From positions 9,068,127 through 9,132,126 of the forward strand of contig OW804100.1 in assembly GCA_942159475.1 (NCBI GenBank): a stretch of DNA of 64,000 nucleotides, read 5' to 3'. Under the pieces are notes generated by a model, which saw only the letters and a program-made list of their open reading frames with translations, ran no database searches and was not told where the DNA came from. Positions 1-13,300 of this stretch are shown here, one piece after another. The stretch is from Sthenelais limicola. Taxonomy: Eukaryota > Annelida > Polychaeta > Phyllodocida > Sigalionidae. Position numbers and translations under genes: made by a program. Within the stretch, counting starts at the first letter, position 1; each line of letters begins with the position of its first letter.

Positions 1-2106
1 TTCATTAAATTACTTTGTATATTGGAATTACTGTACGGCCGAGAGGGTCATAATAAGTGGTCAATTAGATCTCCCTGGTGAGATTAGTCACCACCTGGGC
101 ACGCTGATTAATGGATTCTACGTGATGTGGAGATACGCTGATAACCTAGTGACTGTAAATATATGTAGTTTAACACCCTCTCCCGTATATCTCTGCTTGG
201 CGTTACTCGCCGTGGTCCAACCATGTATCAACGTAATCGCTTAGTTGCATTAGTGTTAGTTTTAATTGTATTTGGACATTGCCCCGCCTCTTGATTCAGT
301 TGGTTTTGGGCATAGGTAATTTCGCTTCGAACTATGTGTTGTGACGACCTGTCCTTGATTATTTTGAAATAATAAGAGATAATCATATATGCAATAACAT
401 TGGGATCGTGTAACTGATTGATCGTTCAAGTGCGTGTAGCCATCGTCTGATGGATTTTATATTTCTAAGACATGACGCACTCTCAGTGCTTAAGCGAGAT
501 TAAATGTCGACTGAATTGGGAAGAGAATAAATGTGAAGACCGAAGTCTATTTTTGTGTTATCTGTCGATGAAGTGTCGCCCTCTCGGTATAAGCTGTTAA
601 TTATATTAATGGGTTATTAATTTATATTGCGCATTTACACCAAGAAACTGGATAGTAGGGGAAACGTATTCTACCATAGGCGACTGGGGTTCTTGAGGAA
701 TCAGGAAAGGAAGGAACTGATGATGGGTTTTGTGTTTATTCACAGAATGTACAGTAACTGAAAATGTTGCACATGTAACAAACGCAGGTACATGAACAAT
801 ACCATACCAGTGGTCGTCATCGCATCACGTATACGCTTTTCGTTAGTAACCAATTCAACTCAAACGTCAATAACTTTGCCACCCACAACAAAGAATGCAC
901 TAATATTTCTGTATCTAATTGCACCACATTCCTATCAGAAATCATGACCTGGAATATTCTTGAAATGCGGAAAACCAATATAACCAAACAGTTTTGAATA
1001 GGTCGTGAATAAATAACCTAATAAATAAGAATTACTCCCTTTATGACGATATAATTGTCATATTTGTTGATTCTATGCTAAATACACTGAAAATTAATGT
1101 AACGTCGAATTAGATAAAACCAATGATCGGTAAATAACTTAATCTTTAAAGGAAACAAACACCCTCAGTACAATGACGCATGTATAGGTTATTTTATTTA
1201 ATAAAAATGTACCTGCCGCATTGTAACACCCCTAGTAACTACATTGTATTATGACTATGATAGCAGCAATTGAAACGTCCGAAATAAAGCAAAATCTATT
1301 CGTGGAGGCCACCATTATTTGCCAAATTACCAAAGTGAGGCTCGGGCATCCAAGCCAGCCAAACGGAGACACAGGCAGTCTACAGTTCAGAAAGAGTGAT
1401 TCCAGAAATATGATTCTGACATTAAGATCTGAAGAGAACATCCCTTTTTGTGTTCCATACCCCTAAAATAATGCCAGTAGTAGGAAGAGAAAGGGTCATG
1501 GAGTTCTTAATTCTTAGATGATTTGTAAGAAAACTTAAGAGATGATTTTGGCCATGTTATAGAATTTTATGCAATGCGCGGACGAGACCATGAACCGGCT
1601 TATAGATGTGACGTCAGCACCGGTCTCTATATGGCGGCCTCCATGAATCATTATAATCAAACATTCTCAGCCCTCCAGCAAAATTATTATTCCCCATATT
1701 AATGTTTGAACCCAGCTGACAGTGATTTACCTCAAGCTCTAGGGATGGGGCTATCATTGTACTGAGGGCCTTGTTTCCTTTTAAGTGAAATGAGGCAGTG
1801 ATGGGGAAACGTTTCTCATATCCTATACATGGATAGGCTAACCCGGGCTTGTTTTAGTTTTGGGAGATCTCATAAAAATATATCCGGCACGCGAATCTCG
1901 ATTCCAGCGGCCTATAATTTACATGGGTTTTAAGCAAGATTTAAATTGACTGAATAGTTGAAAAATCTCACCTCGCTTTACCAGTCGATAAGAAAATTTA
2001 TCTTAAGACAGCAGGCAGTGTATTTAGAGCAGAGTTGACAGAAGAATAAAACGATGGTATGGAAAAGCTGTCTCTGTCGTTGAAGCTGCCTGTACATATT
2101 CTGTCT
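1..2106. other. Region downstream of ZMYND8, probably including its 3' UTR
   Basis: No coding exon was recognised. Minus-strand AATAAA signals (TTTATT in plus reading) at 1193-1198 and 735-740 are candidate ZMYND8 polyadenylation sites. Short open frames at 1232-1466 on both strands show no similarity. Confidence 0.35.
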
Positions 2107-4258
2107 TTAAGTGTTGTCTGGTTTGATATTTACAAAGCTCTTGACTGGTGATGGATGGCGTGGTGAAGGGACGATAGGCTGGGAGGTGGCAGGTCTTGGA
2201 GGGACTGGCTGTGTGGAGACAATGCGAATATTCTGCGACGTGGTTTGTGAGAACCGAGGTAAGAACTGGTACATAACCGGCACGCCCCCAGCGCTGGCAG
2301 GGCCCTAGAAAATAAATATATATGGCCTGTAAAGGGTTTCCTATGAGTCTAACTAAATGGTTAGTAAATTTGATATAAGGATACATTTTAGAATTTTGGA
2401 CTTGGTAATATCATATATTTTCAACTCTAAGAGTTAGCGATAAAAAACAGTTCAGTACCAGGAAAATGGAGAGCAAGATTAAAGTAAATTTGAATAGAAA
2501 ATCCATATTACACACTTGGCTAGCAAGCGCCGTCCTTGGACCTCCTTGCTCAGTTGAAGCTCCGCCAATTTGCGGTGGCATGTATTGGAGGGCCATGCTA
2601 CCACCGGAGGTTCCAAGCTTAAAAGAGCAAATAATTGGTTAAAGATAACGAAGTGTCACAGATTGAAGAACGGACAGTCCAGATAAACTAACTTGGTATG
2701 ACACCAAAATTCAATGGAGTGCGTACAATATGAACATATATATATATTAAATGCCTCAATTTTGTGAAGTCAAATCTCAAATGTTCCTTATCCAATGCGA
2801 TGAATTTGAATTATATGCGAATAAATTAGATAATCGATAACCAACAGTCGCTATAACTACGGTCAGGCCCAGAGAACCCATTTCAAGATGTGTTCTTTCG
2901 TACTTCTTGCAATAATGTGAACATACTAGAACTAGTGGTTACAACAAAATATCTGGTTTCTAAAATTAGACGGATTCCAAGAATGTAACAGAAGTTGGCG
3001 GTTTCGCTTCTAGACAGGATGTGCAACAGAAAAGGCCGTTAATTGGGTTTTTTTTCAGAGTAACAATGTGAAGACAGCAAAGAATAAAATCACGTTAAAA
3101 TAATTTAAACAAAGGAAAACACTCAACTTGGAAATACAGAAATTAACATATGTAGTTAGCTCTCAAAGTAACCGGATGACTAATCTGAATTATTTCGTCC
3201 AGTTAATAAGCAAGATGGGCTAAGAACAAATCATATTGAGTGAAAATTCAAAGATACAAGACATAGGACGACATTTTAAAATGTAGATACTTCGAGAGCC
3301 TCCAAGCACATCATGTGGACGTAATGCTCTACTCTAACCTGTACCTAAGCACTAAAATTGCGTGAACAGAATAAGTCAATAGTTGGGAACGGGGATAGTA
3401 GCTTCATTGAACAGACTTACCTTTAAAGTCTTACTAACTGTGATGGCACTAGGTTTCACAGTTGCTGAGCTAGTATTGGCCTGTGATGGAAACCCCAACT
3501 CATTTTAAATATTGCTATTGTAACACAACATTCGAATAGAATGCATCAGTATATGTTAATGGAGAGTGTGGCTAGTCATTTTGAGTCATGATAGTTAAAA
3601 TATAGCATCGAAATGATAAACACTCACAATCTAAGGAATATAAGCGAATATGTGTAGACTTGAACTCGATTCAGATTGTTCAGTGTGAACTTCCTCTCCC
3701 ATTAAGTCAACAAAACATATTCCATGTTACAAAATGGGGGAGAAATGGTACGTAGAAGCAATTTTTCCACAAACGGCAAATCCGCAGGTGTTAGTATCAA
3801 TAGTATTAATATCTGAACCATTAGACCAGGAAGCTATATTCTCACCAGTTTTCATGGATACCTTACCTGTTGAACAAACTGTACACCAGGCGGTAGTGTA
3901 TTGTCACCACGATATCGTCTCTGGATTTGGGGATCTTTTGGAGAAACTTCCCATGCATTCTTAATAATTAAATTAGAGGGCAAAAAGAGGAGAATAGTTT
4001 GGGTTAATCCCACGCCTCAACAAAACTACCACAAATCAGTATCAAACACGTCACGGGTTAACATTGTACATGAACAGTTACATAATAAAATACATAATGT
4101 AAAATACAAAGATCCATATCAGACGCAGATTTTTTAACTAATGACGTCACACGAAGTTTAAGAGTAAAAAAACAAAGGGTCGAGGAAGTTTGCACTGAAA
4201 CTAGATGCTGGTTCGTGCAATTTATATTGACTTATAAGAACAAACGCGCATTAAAGGG

Positions 4259-4322
<64 letters not shown>

Positions 4323-7300
4323 GCGCTACTCTGGCATGTTTTAGAGGACACACGTGGCAGGCAGTGGAAGTGTTAGATTACAGGACGTTGAGTTTCCAAC
4401 GCAAGTTTCTCGTGTAAATATACCAACCTGGTCTGTTGAACATCCGGTGGAAGCTACTGATTTGGTAGTTGCTAGAACTGTATGATTGCTAGGGACGACG
4501 AAAGGCGCAGATAGCGGACTGTCCTGAACCTGTGTTTGGGTTGTCTGGGTCTGCATGCAGTAAGGCATATGTTTAGACCAATGTTTCTGCTGGCATGGGT
4601 AGTCACAATAACTCGTGTTCCAGCAACAATAAAAGTTGGCTTCCTTCGCACAGCACGCACACTGAAGTAAGAACAAAACGGCCGCCATTCAGTGCATGGA
4701 AATCAGTGAATTATTTCTAGGGTGGTGAAAATATACAACCCTCTCTACCGCGGACACCGTTAGGATCGAGCTCAAGTGTTCATAATGGTGATGGTTTCAA
4801 TACAATACAACAATATCTTAATAGGACTATCCCTAACTGCCCGTCAAAAAAAAAGAAACGTATACGAACCCACTTCAGAATGCAATAATAGATATTATAA
4901 CAAGGTTTAACATGTTCTGCTTTGCATCGCTCACCCATTGTTTCTTTTTTACATCTTCTACTGTCTTCTCGCGCTCCTCTTCGTGAAGCTGAATTAATTT
5001 CTTCATTTTAGATGTGTGTTCATGCTCTAACGTAAGACGCATTTCGGCCATGGTGAGATTAGCATTGTGTTGCATTTCCAGAATCTCCTGCTCATGATAC
5101 CATTTCATACCACTCATATCTTCTCGTAACCGCTTCACCGAGTCCTAAAACAACAGCTCACTCTTAATATTCCTCTGATAAATTTATTAGATGTTAAAAT
5201 AATAAGTTTCGAGATATTGAAATTCGGAAAAATCGATTCATTACATAAACTTTTCGCGAAAGAATGGGTAAAAACACACTTGAGCAACCCCTGCTGCTAT
5301 GACGTCATTAAGCATCTCCTTGAAAACCGACTGCACTGCACCCATAGCCTGAAATTTATACACACACAGTGATTTTCCTAGAATATGTTAAGCCAGAAAT
5401 GAAGGGAAAGAGAATGTAAATTACACGTTTAGATAATACAATTATTGAAATTAGAGCATGGTCTAATAAGATGAACACAGAAATATTTCCGCAAAGCCTT
5501 ACCTTGTTGACATATTTCTCAATGTTAACACCACAGGACTTGTTTGCTGGTTCTGTAGAAAAACTGGGCTGGATATCTGAAGTTCCTGCAGTCACAAGAT
5601 CTATAGGAATCTGTCCAGATGATATATTGCGGGGCAGAGGATCAGATATATCCAGGGGATTTAAATCACCGTCAGCATCTTTATTCTGATTAGTGGCCGA
5701 ATATCCATCAGGTACTGAGTCCTTGCTTTGGGATGGATCAGTAACCATAGAATCAGTGGTAAAGCTTTCTTCCCGAATTGACTGCTGGAAGTTTAAGGAA
5801 GCGGGAACATTGTCGTCAGTCTCTTCATCATTTTCCACAGCAGGTGGAACATGAGCGCCTGTGGCACACGTCTCACCATCCTGTGTTTGAGAATTTCTCT
5901 TCACAAGCTCTTCCAAAAGCCTACTCGGGAATGTTTTCTGTGCCTTGGAAGGTGTAATATTTAACCCATCTTGGCAAGAGGGACTGGTCGATGCTGATTC
6001 AGTCCTTACGGCTTGGATAGACATAGGAGTATAACCAGCCGCATTAGTCACACCTTCCAAAGTTGCAGATTGGGATTGTGGCCACGTTTTATCACTATCC
6101 TCACTGTTATCCCTTTCAGGATCTTCACATTTTTCTTGTTCGATTGATTTCAGGGTATTTACACCATCCACCTCCATGTCCTCATGAACATCTGGCCTTC
6201 CTTGAGACGGTGTACCATCAGATGGTCTTAATGTTTTGCTCATTTCGTTTTCTTCCACAATGTCTGGCGTTACGCCCTTGTTTATTGCATTATCAGGCAC
6301 AGCCGCAAAATCATCGGGAGAAATACTTTGGCAGTTGATGACTTCTATTTGAGGCATTGTGTCACTTTCGTCGTTCTCATCGAGCTGTGATGGTGCTAAG
6401 TTCAAATATGGAGTTTCTGGGCTCTCTGATTCTTTTGTTTTCACTCTTGAGTCTTTCATCTCTGACAGTGTTTGCACTGAAGACACCACAATCTTGGGCG
6501 CGACGGAATCTGCTTCAAATCTATCACCGGTGGACTCTGTAGTTCCCAAAGAAATAGAGTTATGTTATGCTAATAGTACACATGGAAGATATTTCGCTCG
6601 CACATAATACAGGATCTGCATACTTATTACAAAATTATTGATACTGTAATCTCCTTGGCAATTCAATTTATAAATGGTGGAGAAATTTGTATGATACTGT
6701 ACCATTATTAGGACTGGCGTGGAACGCGGGTTCTTTCTCTTCAGAAGATTTCTTCACAGAAGACATTTCAGCCGGTGGGTTGTCTGGATCAGCTCCGTGT
6801 TTTTCCACTTCGCCTTCTGGAAGACAAAAAGGAAAGACTATACCACAAATTAAGATACATTATGGAGAGTGTAATGAACATATTACGCGAGATCATATAT
6901 TACGTAATGCTTTTTTGCCTCAGAATTGAGACCCCCCTACCAGGCTGTGTAACGCTATGTTATACCAATGGGACCGTAACACATTGACACCCCCAACCCG
7001 TCCCCCTCGGGCGTAACGTAGTTTATGGACGGCTCCTAGGCAATAGCCATTTGTTTTTACTGAGTTAAAGATCCACTCCAACCGAAAGCTAAATATCACA
7101 CCATCTATATTCAATGTTTATATCACGTTGCTATATTGTGTAGTAAAACTAATCTTACTTATTCCTCCGTCATTGCCGGCGTCTATGTTCTTGTCAAGGC
7201 ACTAAGTAAACGACTCTTCTATTGGCTGTTAAGGTTTATGACGTCGACATTGACATTGTAACTAAACACAGTGATACCGCGCTCGACCAATAGGAAGCCT

Positions 7301-10300
7301 TGTTACTGGTATAAACCGGATCGTAAGCGTGAGTGCAGATAAAGTTATAGTAGAATTTCACTCAATAGTGTAGTGTACAAGCATCCATCGTGATAATATA
7401 TATAATATTCACGATCCTTCAACCACAGGGTTGGAAAAATCGCTCCAAAAACTGGGTTGTCCCGAGGACAACCACTTTTCAAAATATGGTTGTCCGAGAT
7501 ATATATTACACAATATATGGTTGTCGGCTCACATTAAGATAGATAAAACCTGGTTGTCTGGCGCCCATATATTCACTGTTGGTTATCCGCAGGGCAGACA
7601 TGGGTGGTGCAGACAACCGGGCCGCAGGACTTTTCCAACCCTGAACCAACTAATTAGTTAAATGATTTATCATACATGTGTATGCCTTTAATGATTTAAA
7701 GAGGAACACTTTTATCTTTAAAGTGATTTTATAGACGGTTCCAAAGGTACTTCCAAGTTCCAGTGGTTCAGTTGGTGGGGTTGCGTAGAGGGGGGTCTCC
7801 ACTGGCTGTGGTAAGCTCTGCGGTAAGCTTTGCGGTAAGCCTTGCAATGGTGCTGTGATGGTGAGAAGTGGCGAGGTCCTGCCTACTCCTGCCTCCGGCC
7901 AGTGATCCATGCCAGTGATCCATGTAGGCAGGACCTCATCATTCCCCTCCACCTACAGAGGCAGCACAAACCATTGCAAGGCTTACCGCAGAGCTTACCG
8001 CATCCAGTGGATACCACCCTTAAAGCACTTAGTTGAATACGCATACGACATAACCCACTCTACAATACATTGTTTCAACTCCAATGTGTATATGATAACC
8101 TGCGATAATTTTAAGTAAATGGAACAAAGGTGAAATGGCAGTCCTTGGACTTGCCAAAAATGTTATCATGGACAATTTCTTTAGGCTAAGTACATGGGCA
8201 GGGGAGGGGGAGAGAGTGTGTGCAGTAGGCGTCCTATCCATTGGGAGCGGGGGGGGAGAGAGAGAGACTTTTACTTATATATACTGGAGGAGGAGGAGGA
8301 GGAGGAGGAGGAGGAGGAGGAGGCATCACTTGGCAACCTAGGCTTTTACGTATATAGTCTATAGAAGGACTATAGAAGGAGACCGTTTGGCGACGAAGTA
8401 GGCGTCCTATCATGCAAAAACAACACTACAGCTGCAAAACTCAGCAGCAATCACTACCTATGCCTACCAAGAACAACACTAAGCTTACGATAAGCTTACA
8501 AGCCAAATTTACCCTTGGGAATCTGTGAGTAGTACATGTCATTTAAGGATGGCAGCGAAACAATCTGAGTTCGGCCGTCAGTCAGGTCACCAAACGCTGT
8601 GCGCTGCATTTGCGGCTTTGACAGACGTTGCGGGAGTGAAAACGCACCCGGGGACCGACCCATTCATATAATGCGGTAGCAGGCTACCGCATTAAAAAGG
8701 CATGTACCCATGCCAATCAATAAATCAACAAGACAACACACTACTGCCCAATTGCTATAGTATCTTTCGATACTAGGAGGGTAGCCCAGCTGATTTGCCT
8801 AACTGCTATTTTCTTTTGCTTCTAATTTTTAGTATATAGTTCTTTTTTTGTATTTCTTTTTTTCGTATTAATTTGTGGATCATGCGATTGTTGGGTGTTC
8901 CATTGGATTGCTCAGTTGAACCTGTGCTCCTACCTCTATCCCATCAATACCCTACAATATGAAAGTATAAGAAGTATGTAACATTTACAGCTAGACTGTA
9001 AACTAAATCACAAAACTAAATCACTTTGCTCATCTCATCTCACTAACCCTCATTGCCATGAATATGACTCCACATGGATGTTGTCATGGCAACCATCACT
9101 CACTTCCAAACATGGCCTCCTCCACTCTGGGCCACAATCAGCAGGAGGCATATCACAGTGATGTTACACTTCAGTTACATAACTTATCTGATGATCTCCT
9201 CAGATATTTCCTCTCACTGAAATCAGTTGACACAGATGTACAGATGACAGTCTACAGATCCAAAGATAAAGATCTTACAGGATGTAGCTTGTAAGATCAC
9301 ACTTGTAGGCCTGGCCTAGTAGGAATGCCTAGTAGCCAACCCCCTGCCTAGTAGCCAACCCCCTGTCAATCACAGCCAACAGGACAGCCAACAGGCTTCA
9401 CTCACTCAGTCTGTATACCTCCCTCCTTGTCACTCACAGCACTCTCTCAGTCTGTATACCTACCTCCCTGTCACTCACAGCAAACAGGCCAAGCCAATAC
9501 ACTCCTCCACTTAACAGCACCAGCCAACACAGTCAAAACAAACCCATGTGGCCACTGACAGGCCACCCTCCAATTTAGACTAAGCCAGGGGTGCGACAGA
9601 GCCTTCAGTATAGAGTATACCTTTCCTATAGTGATACTAAAAGGAGGCTGCGCCCATTCAATCGAAATACAACTTAAAACAGAAAAAAACTTAGAGGCTA
9701 CCCTCCTAATAAAAACAACATGAGAGGTAATGAAACTGTGTGATCATGCAAGGTACACAGTATGAAATGAATATTTGCAGTTACCATTCCCAGCAGTGTC
9801 TTCTCCGCCGTCAACTGTTGGCATAGATTCGCTGCCAGTAATACTGGTAGAGGACTCCACGGGTAAGCCTGGTGCCGAATCGTTGTCTGTTTTTTCATCC
9901 CCAATTTTATCACTCTTGCTTTTGACATCTTGTTTCTCAGCTTCCTCTTCTTCGTCTTCCTCTTCTTCGTCTGTTTCCCTGAAGAATTGAGAGAATGGAA
10001 ACATGAAGAAACTTTTATTATAGGTAGAGGTTTCCACCTTTATTTAAACTAATTAGCGACTATGACTAGTGGCGGCGAATGTTGGTATGGTTTGTCTTTG
10101 GATACGTTATGCCCTCAGCAGAGCTATAAGCAACTGCTAAACGTCAAGGGCGGGGAGGTGAAGCATTGGCAAGCCACAGGATTCAAGGCCCGTGACCATC
10201 CTCGAGCCTTTGGATCCAGAGTCAACCAGACCGGTCCGCCACAGAATGTGTATAATTCACAAATCAACAGATTGTTCCAGAAGTCAATATACACTCACTG

Positions 10301-13300
10301 ACCTTCCAATTGCAATAATATTTCTTACGCAGAGAGGAGTCATTTTTTCTTACCCGCTATCATCTTCGTCTTCGTCGTTTTCGTCTTCATCACCGTCCTC
10401 ATTTTCTTCTTCCTCATCGTCCTCGTCTTCGTCATCATCATCGTCATGTCTGGTCTGAAGGGAGGATACGGTGCGCGGACTACTACTACTTGTGCCTTCC
10501 TCACCGTCTTCTGCCTCAAAGCTTAGGCTACTCTCCAGTTTCTGAAAGAATGTAAAGCACAATTCCCCACATAGAATATAAAAAGATTCCTTACAATATT
10601 GAAGAATGGTGTTAGGTTTTGATTTCCTGACAAACATTTCATATACATGTACAAAAGGATGATAGAATATTGTGCCGTCTGAAATAACTTAGATTGTGTT
10701 ACATGAAGCATTTTCTTACAGAGTTCTATTTAATAAAACTGTTCAAGCTAGTGACTCAACATAGGTATCTAACTATAATAAGGACTTTACCAATTCATCT
10801 TCATCATTTTCGATTCCCAGTTTTGCCTTGCACGAATTTACTAGGTTATCCAACATAGGATTCCTCTTAGGGGCTCCAATCAAAGACACATTGGACAAAT
10901 CTATCTCAGCAGGCGGCGAATATTCTCTATCGCCTTCAGGTGGAGAGAAATCTAGTCCAGGCGCCGATTCCTCCTGTACAACTTTTCCAGTTTTCTCCTG
11001 CTCTCCTTCAGAATTGGCGGTGCCTGAAAAAGCTTTAGATTCATTTTCGACACTAGTTGTTTTGCTCGACTGACCGTCAGATTCCAATGTGGGTGCTTTA
11101 GTTTTTTCCAGAGCTGCTTGTTCTTTCGCTTGTAACTCTGCTTCCTCCCTATCAGCCTCAAGCATTTTTAACTCTAACCTTTCAATTATGGACAAGCCGG
11201 CAAGCCTCGAATCATCTGAGTCATCCTTAGCAGGGGGCGGTGAATCTGGCGCCTTGGGACTAGATTCTGGGGCCGGTTGGTCTTCTCCAGTTGTAGAAGT
11301 ATCCATACTGATATCGTCCGTGGAGGGGCGTGAATTGTGACTTGATGCATCAGGCTTACCTGTCGTCGAGTCATTCGACTCTTCTGGCACCCCAGCCGAG
11401 CTATGTGCCTTGACATCATCCTCTAACACAATGTTTTCCGATTTAATACTTCCATTATCCACAGAAACTGCATCTTTTTTGTCTGTATTTGCATGGATTT
11501 GAAATGATTTTCCAGGTTTCACATCTGTCTCTGAGGTTGCTGCGTACTCAGATTTCACTTCTTTTTTTATTTCGTTCTCAGCTTTCTTAAATACCGCACT
11601 CTTCACCATGTGACCATAAGAGATGTGTGGATCATAGGGCACATTAGGAGCAGAGTATTTAAAGGAACCAAATTTCTCCTCGAGTTTCTTTATGTGTACT
11701 ACTAATTCTTCCATAGCTTTGTCCATTCCCAGCCGTCTGCTCTTCAAGTCACTAAGAGGTTCCCTTGACAGCATGAGAACGTTTGAAGTAGGGACCCATG
11801 CCCTAAAAGCGTTAGGAGGCAAAGGAAATCACATTAAGACAGTACAGAGGGAACACGTAGCGTTCATACACCGATATACTATGTAATCTATCTCCGAAAT
11901 CCTTTTTAATTCATGGTAGAGAATACGCACTGAAATTATTTTTTTTAAAAGAAATTTTGCAATGATGCGATATGTGTCATTCAACGAAAGTAAAGCAATA
12001 ATATTAGCAGTTGAATAAACTAGAGGGTAGGTTATAATTTTCTACTTTAACCTCACATAGCTGTATCTTTTCGACAAATAAAAATTGTTCAATTCAATTC
12101 AATAACCAAAATACTCGAATAAAAGTCTGCTTATGTGTATTATAAAGTAGTTACCTATCATGAGCACCAAAAAATCGAATATCGGTTTGACCTCCTTCTT
12201 CATTTAGCGCCTAAAAGAAAAATGATCTGCATCAAATGGAACCTAATGGTAAAGTAAGACCTACTCCATTTACTTGTTCAATGCCATGGGCGCTAATATA
12301 CATCTTAGACGTAAGAACAAATAAATATTGCGTAGAAATGCATTGCTAATGATAGTTTATATTCATGTATTCCTATAAATCTACAAGTACAAGATATACA
12401 TTCAGTTGTTATCGTTGAAGTTTATAAAAAGAAAAGACCTTAAACAAGAACTTATCCTTACCCATGAACATCAACAGCCTTATATATAACTTAGAACATG
12501 AACATGAAATAGAATATTGTAAAGTAATGGTTTGCAATAACTCTGTTAGTTCGGACAAGAAGGTTATCTGGGGATGAATAAAGGCACACTTCAGTGATAC
12601 CTTTCTGTCATTAGATTTAGGGGGTGTACGCCTACGGCCTTCCACGCTCTTACTTTGTACTTGGTAGCGCACACTCAAGATCTACTGGCAGAAATCAAAT
12701 GTCTAATGGCAGAAATATTGAAAATAAGAATACAGAAAAAATCAAGTGTGTAATCGATATTCTGGCTCATCTAAATCCCGAACTAGGGAATTAAAATGAA
12801 GGGCATGAATGAGTCAAAAAGTCCCCTGATATAGGTTCCTTTCTCTGGGTGAAATATCTCTAGTAAATATATACTGGTCATTATCAAGTCTTTTTTAAGG
12901 GGTTTACTTTGTTGTTATGTTTTTCTTTATTTGTAAGAGTAACGCATTTTTACAAGTCTTACCTTTCCAGGCCAGTATGGATAACCCTTCAATTTAGCCC
13001 AGACCAGCGTATGAGGGATTCTCTGAAATTGTGAAAGCATAACATGAGAAGCGGACTTTGGCAAGAAAAAAATCGTTCATTCTATAAATAACATGCTTAC
13101 ATTTCGAGGATCAAAGACATTATGTTTGGATGACCGGTTGATACTTACACATGGCTCAACGAACCAGTTTTTGTCTTGTTTTATCCAGGCATTTGTATAG
13201 CAGTCAGGACAGCCTTCAATGTCAGAGATCTATGAAAGAAATGGCAGGATATTTTATTTTAATATAGAAACTAAATAACATTTCTGAGATAAGCATGAGA

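Noticed and set aside
3734..3964. 76-codon plus-strand frame
   Set aside because: It overlaps a minus-strand exon (3959-3867) with good splice sites and phase; no plus-strand similarity was recognised.
12600..12660. GCCTACGGCC word resembling the start of 5S rRNA
   Set aside because: The rest of the 5S sequence and its internal promoter are absent.
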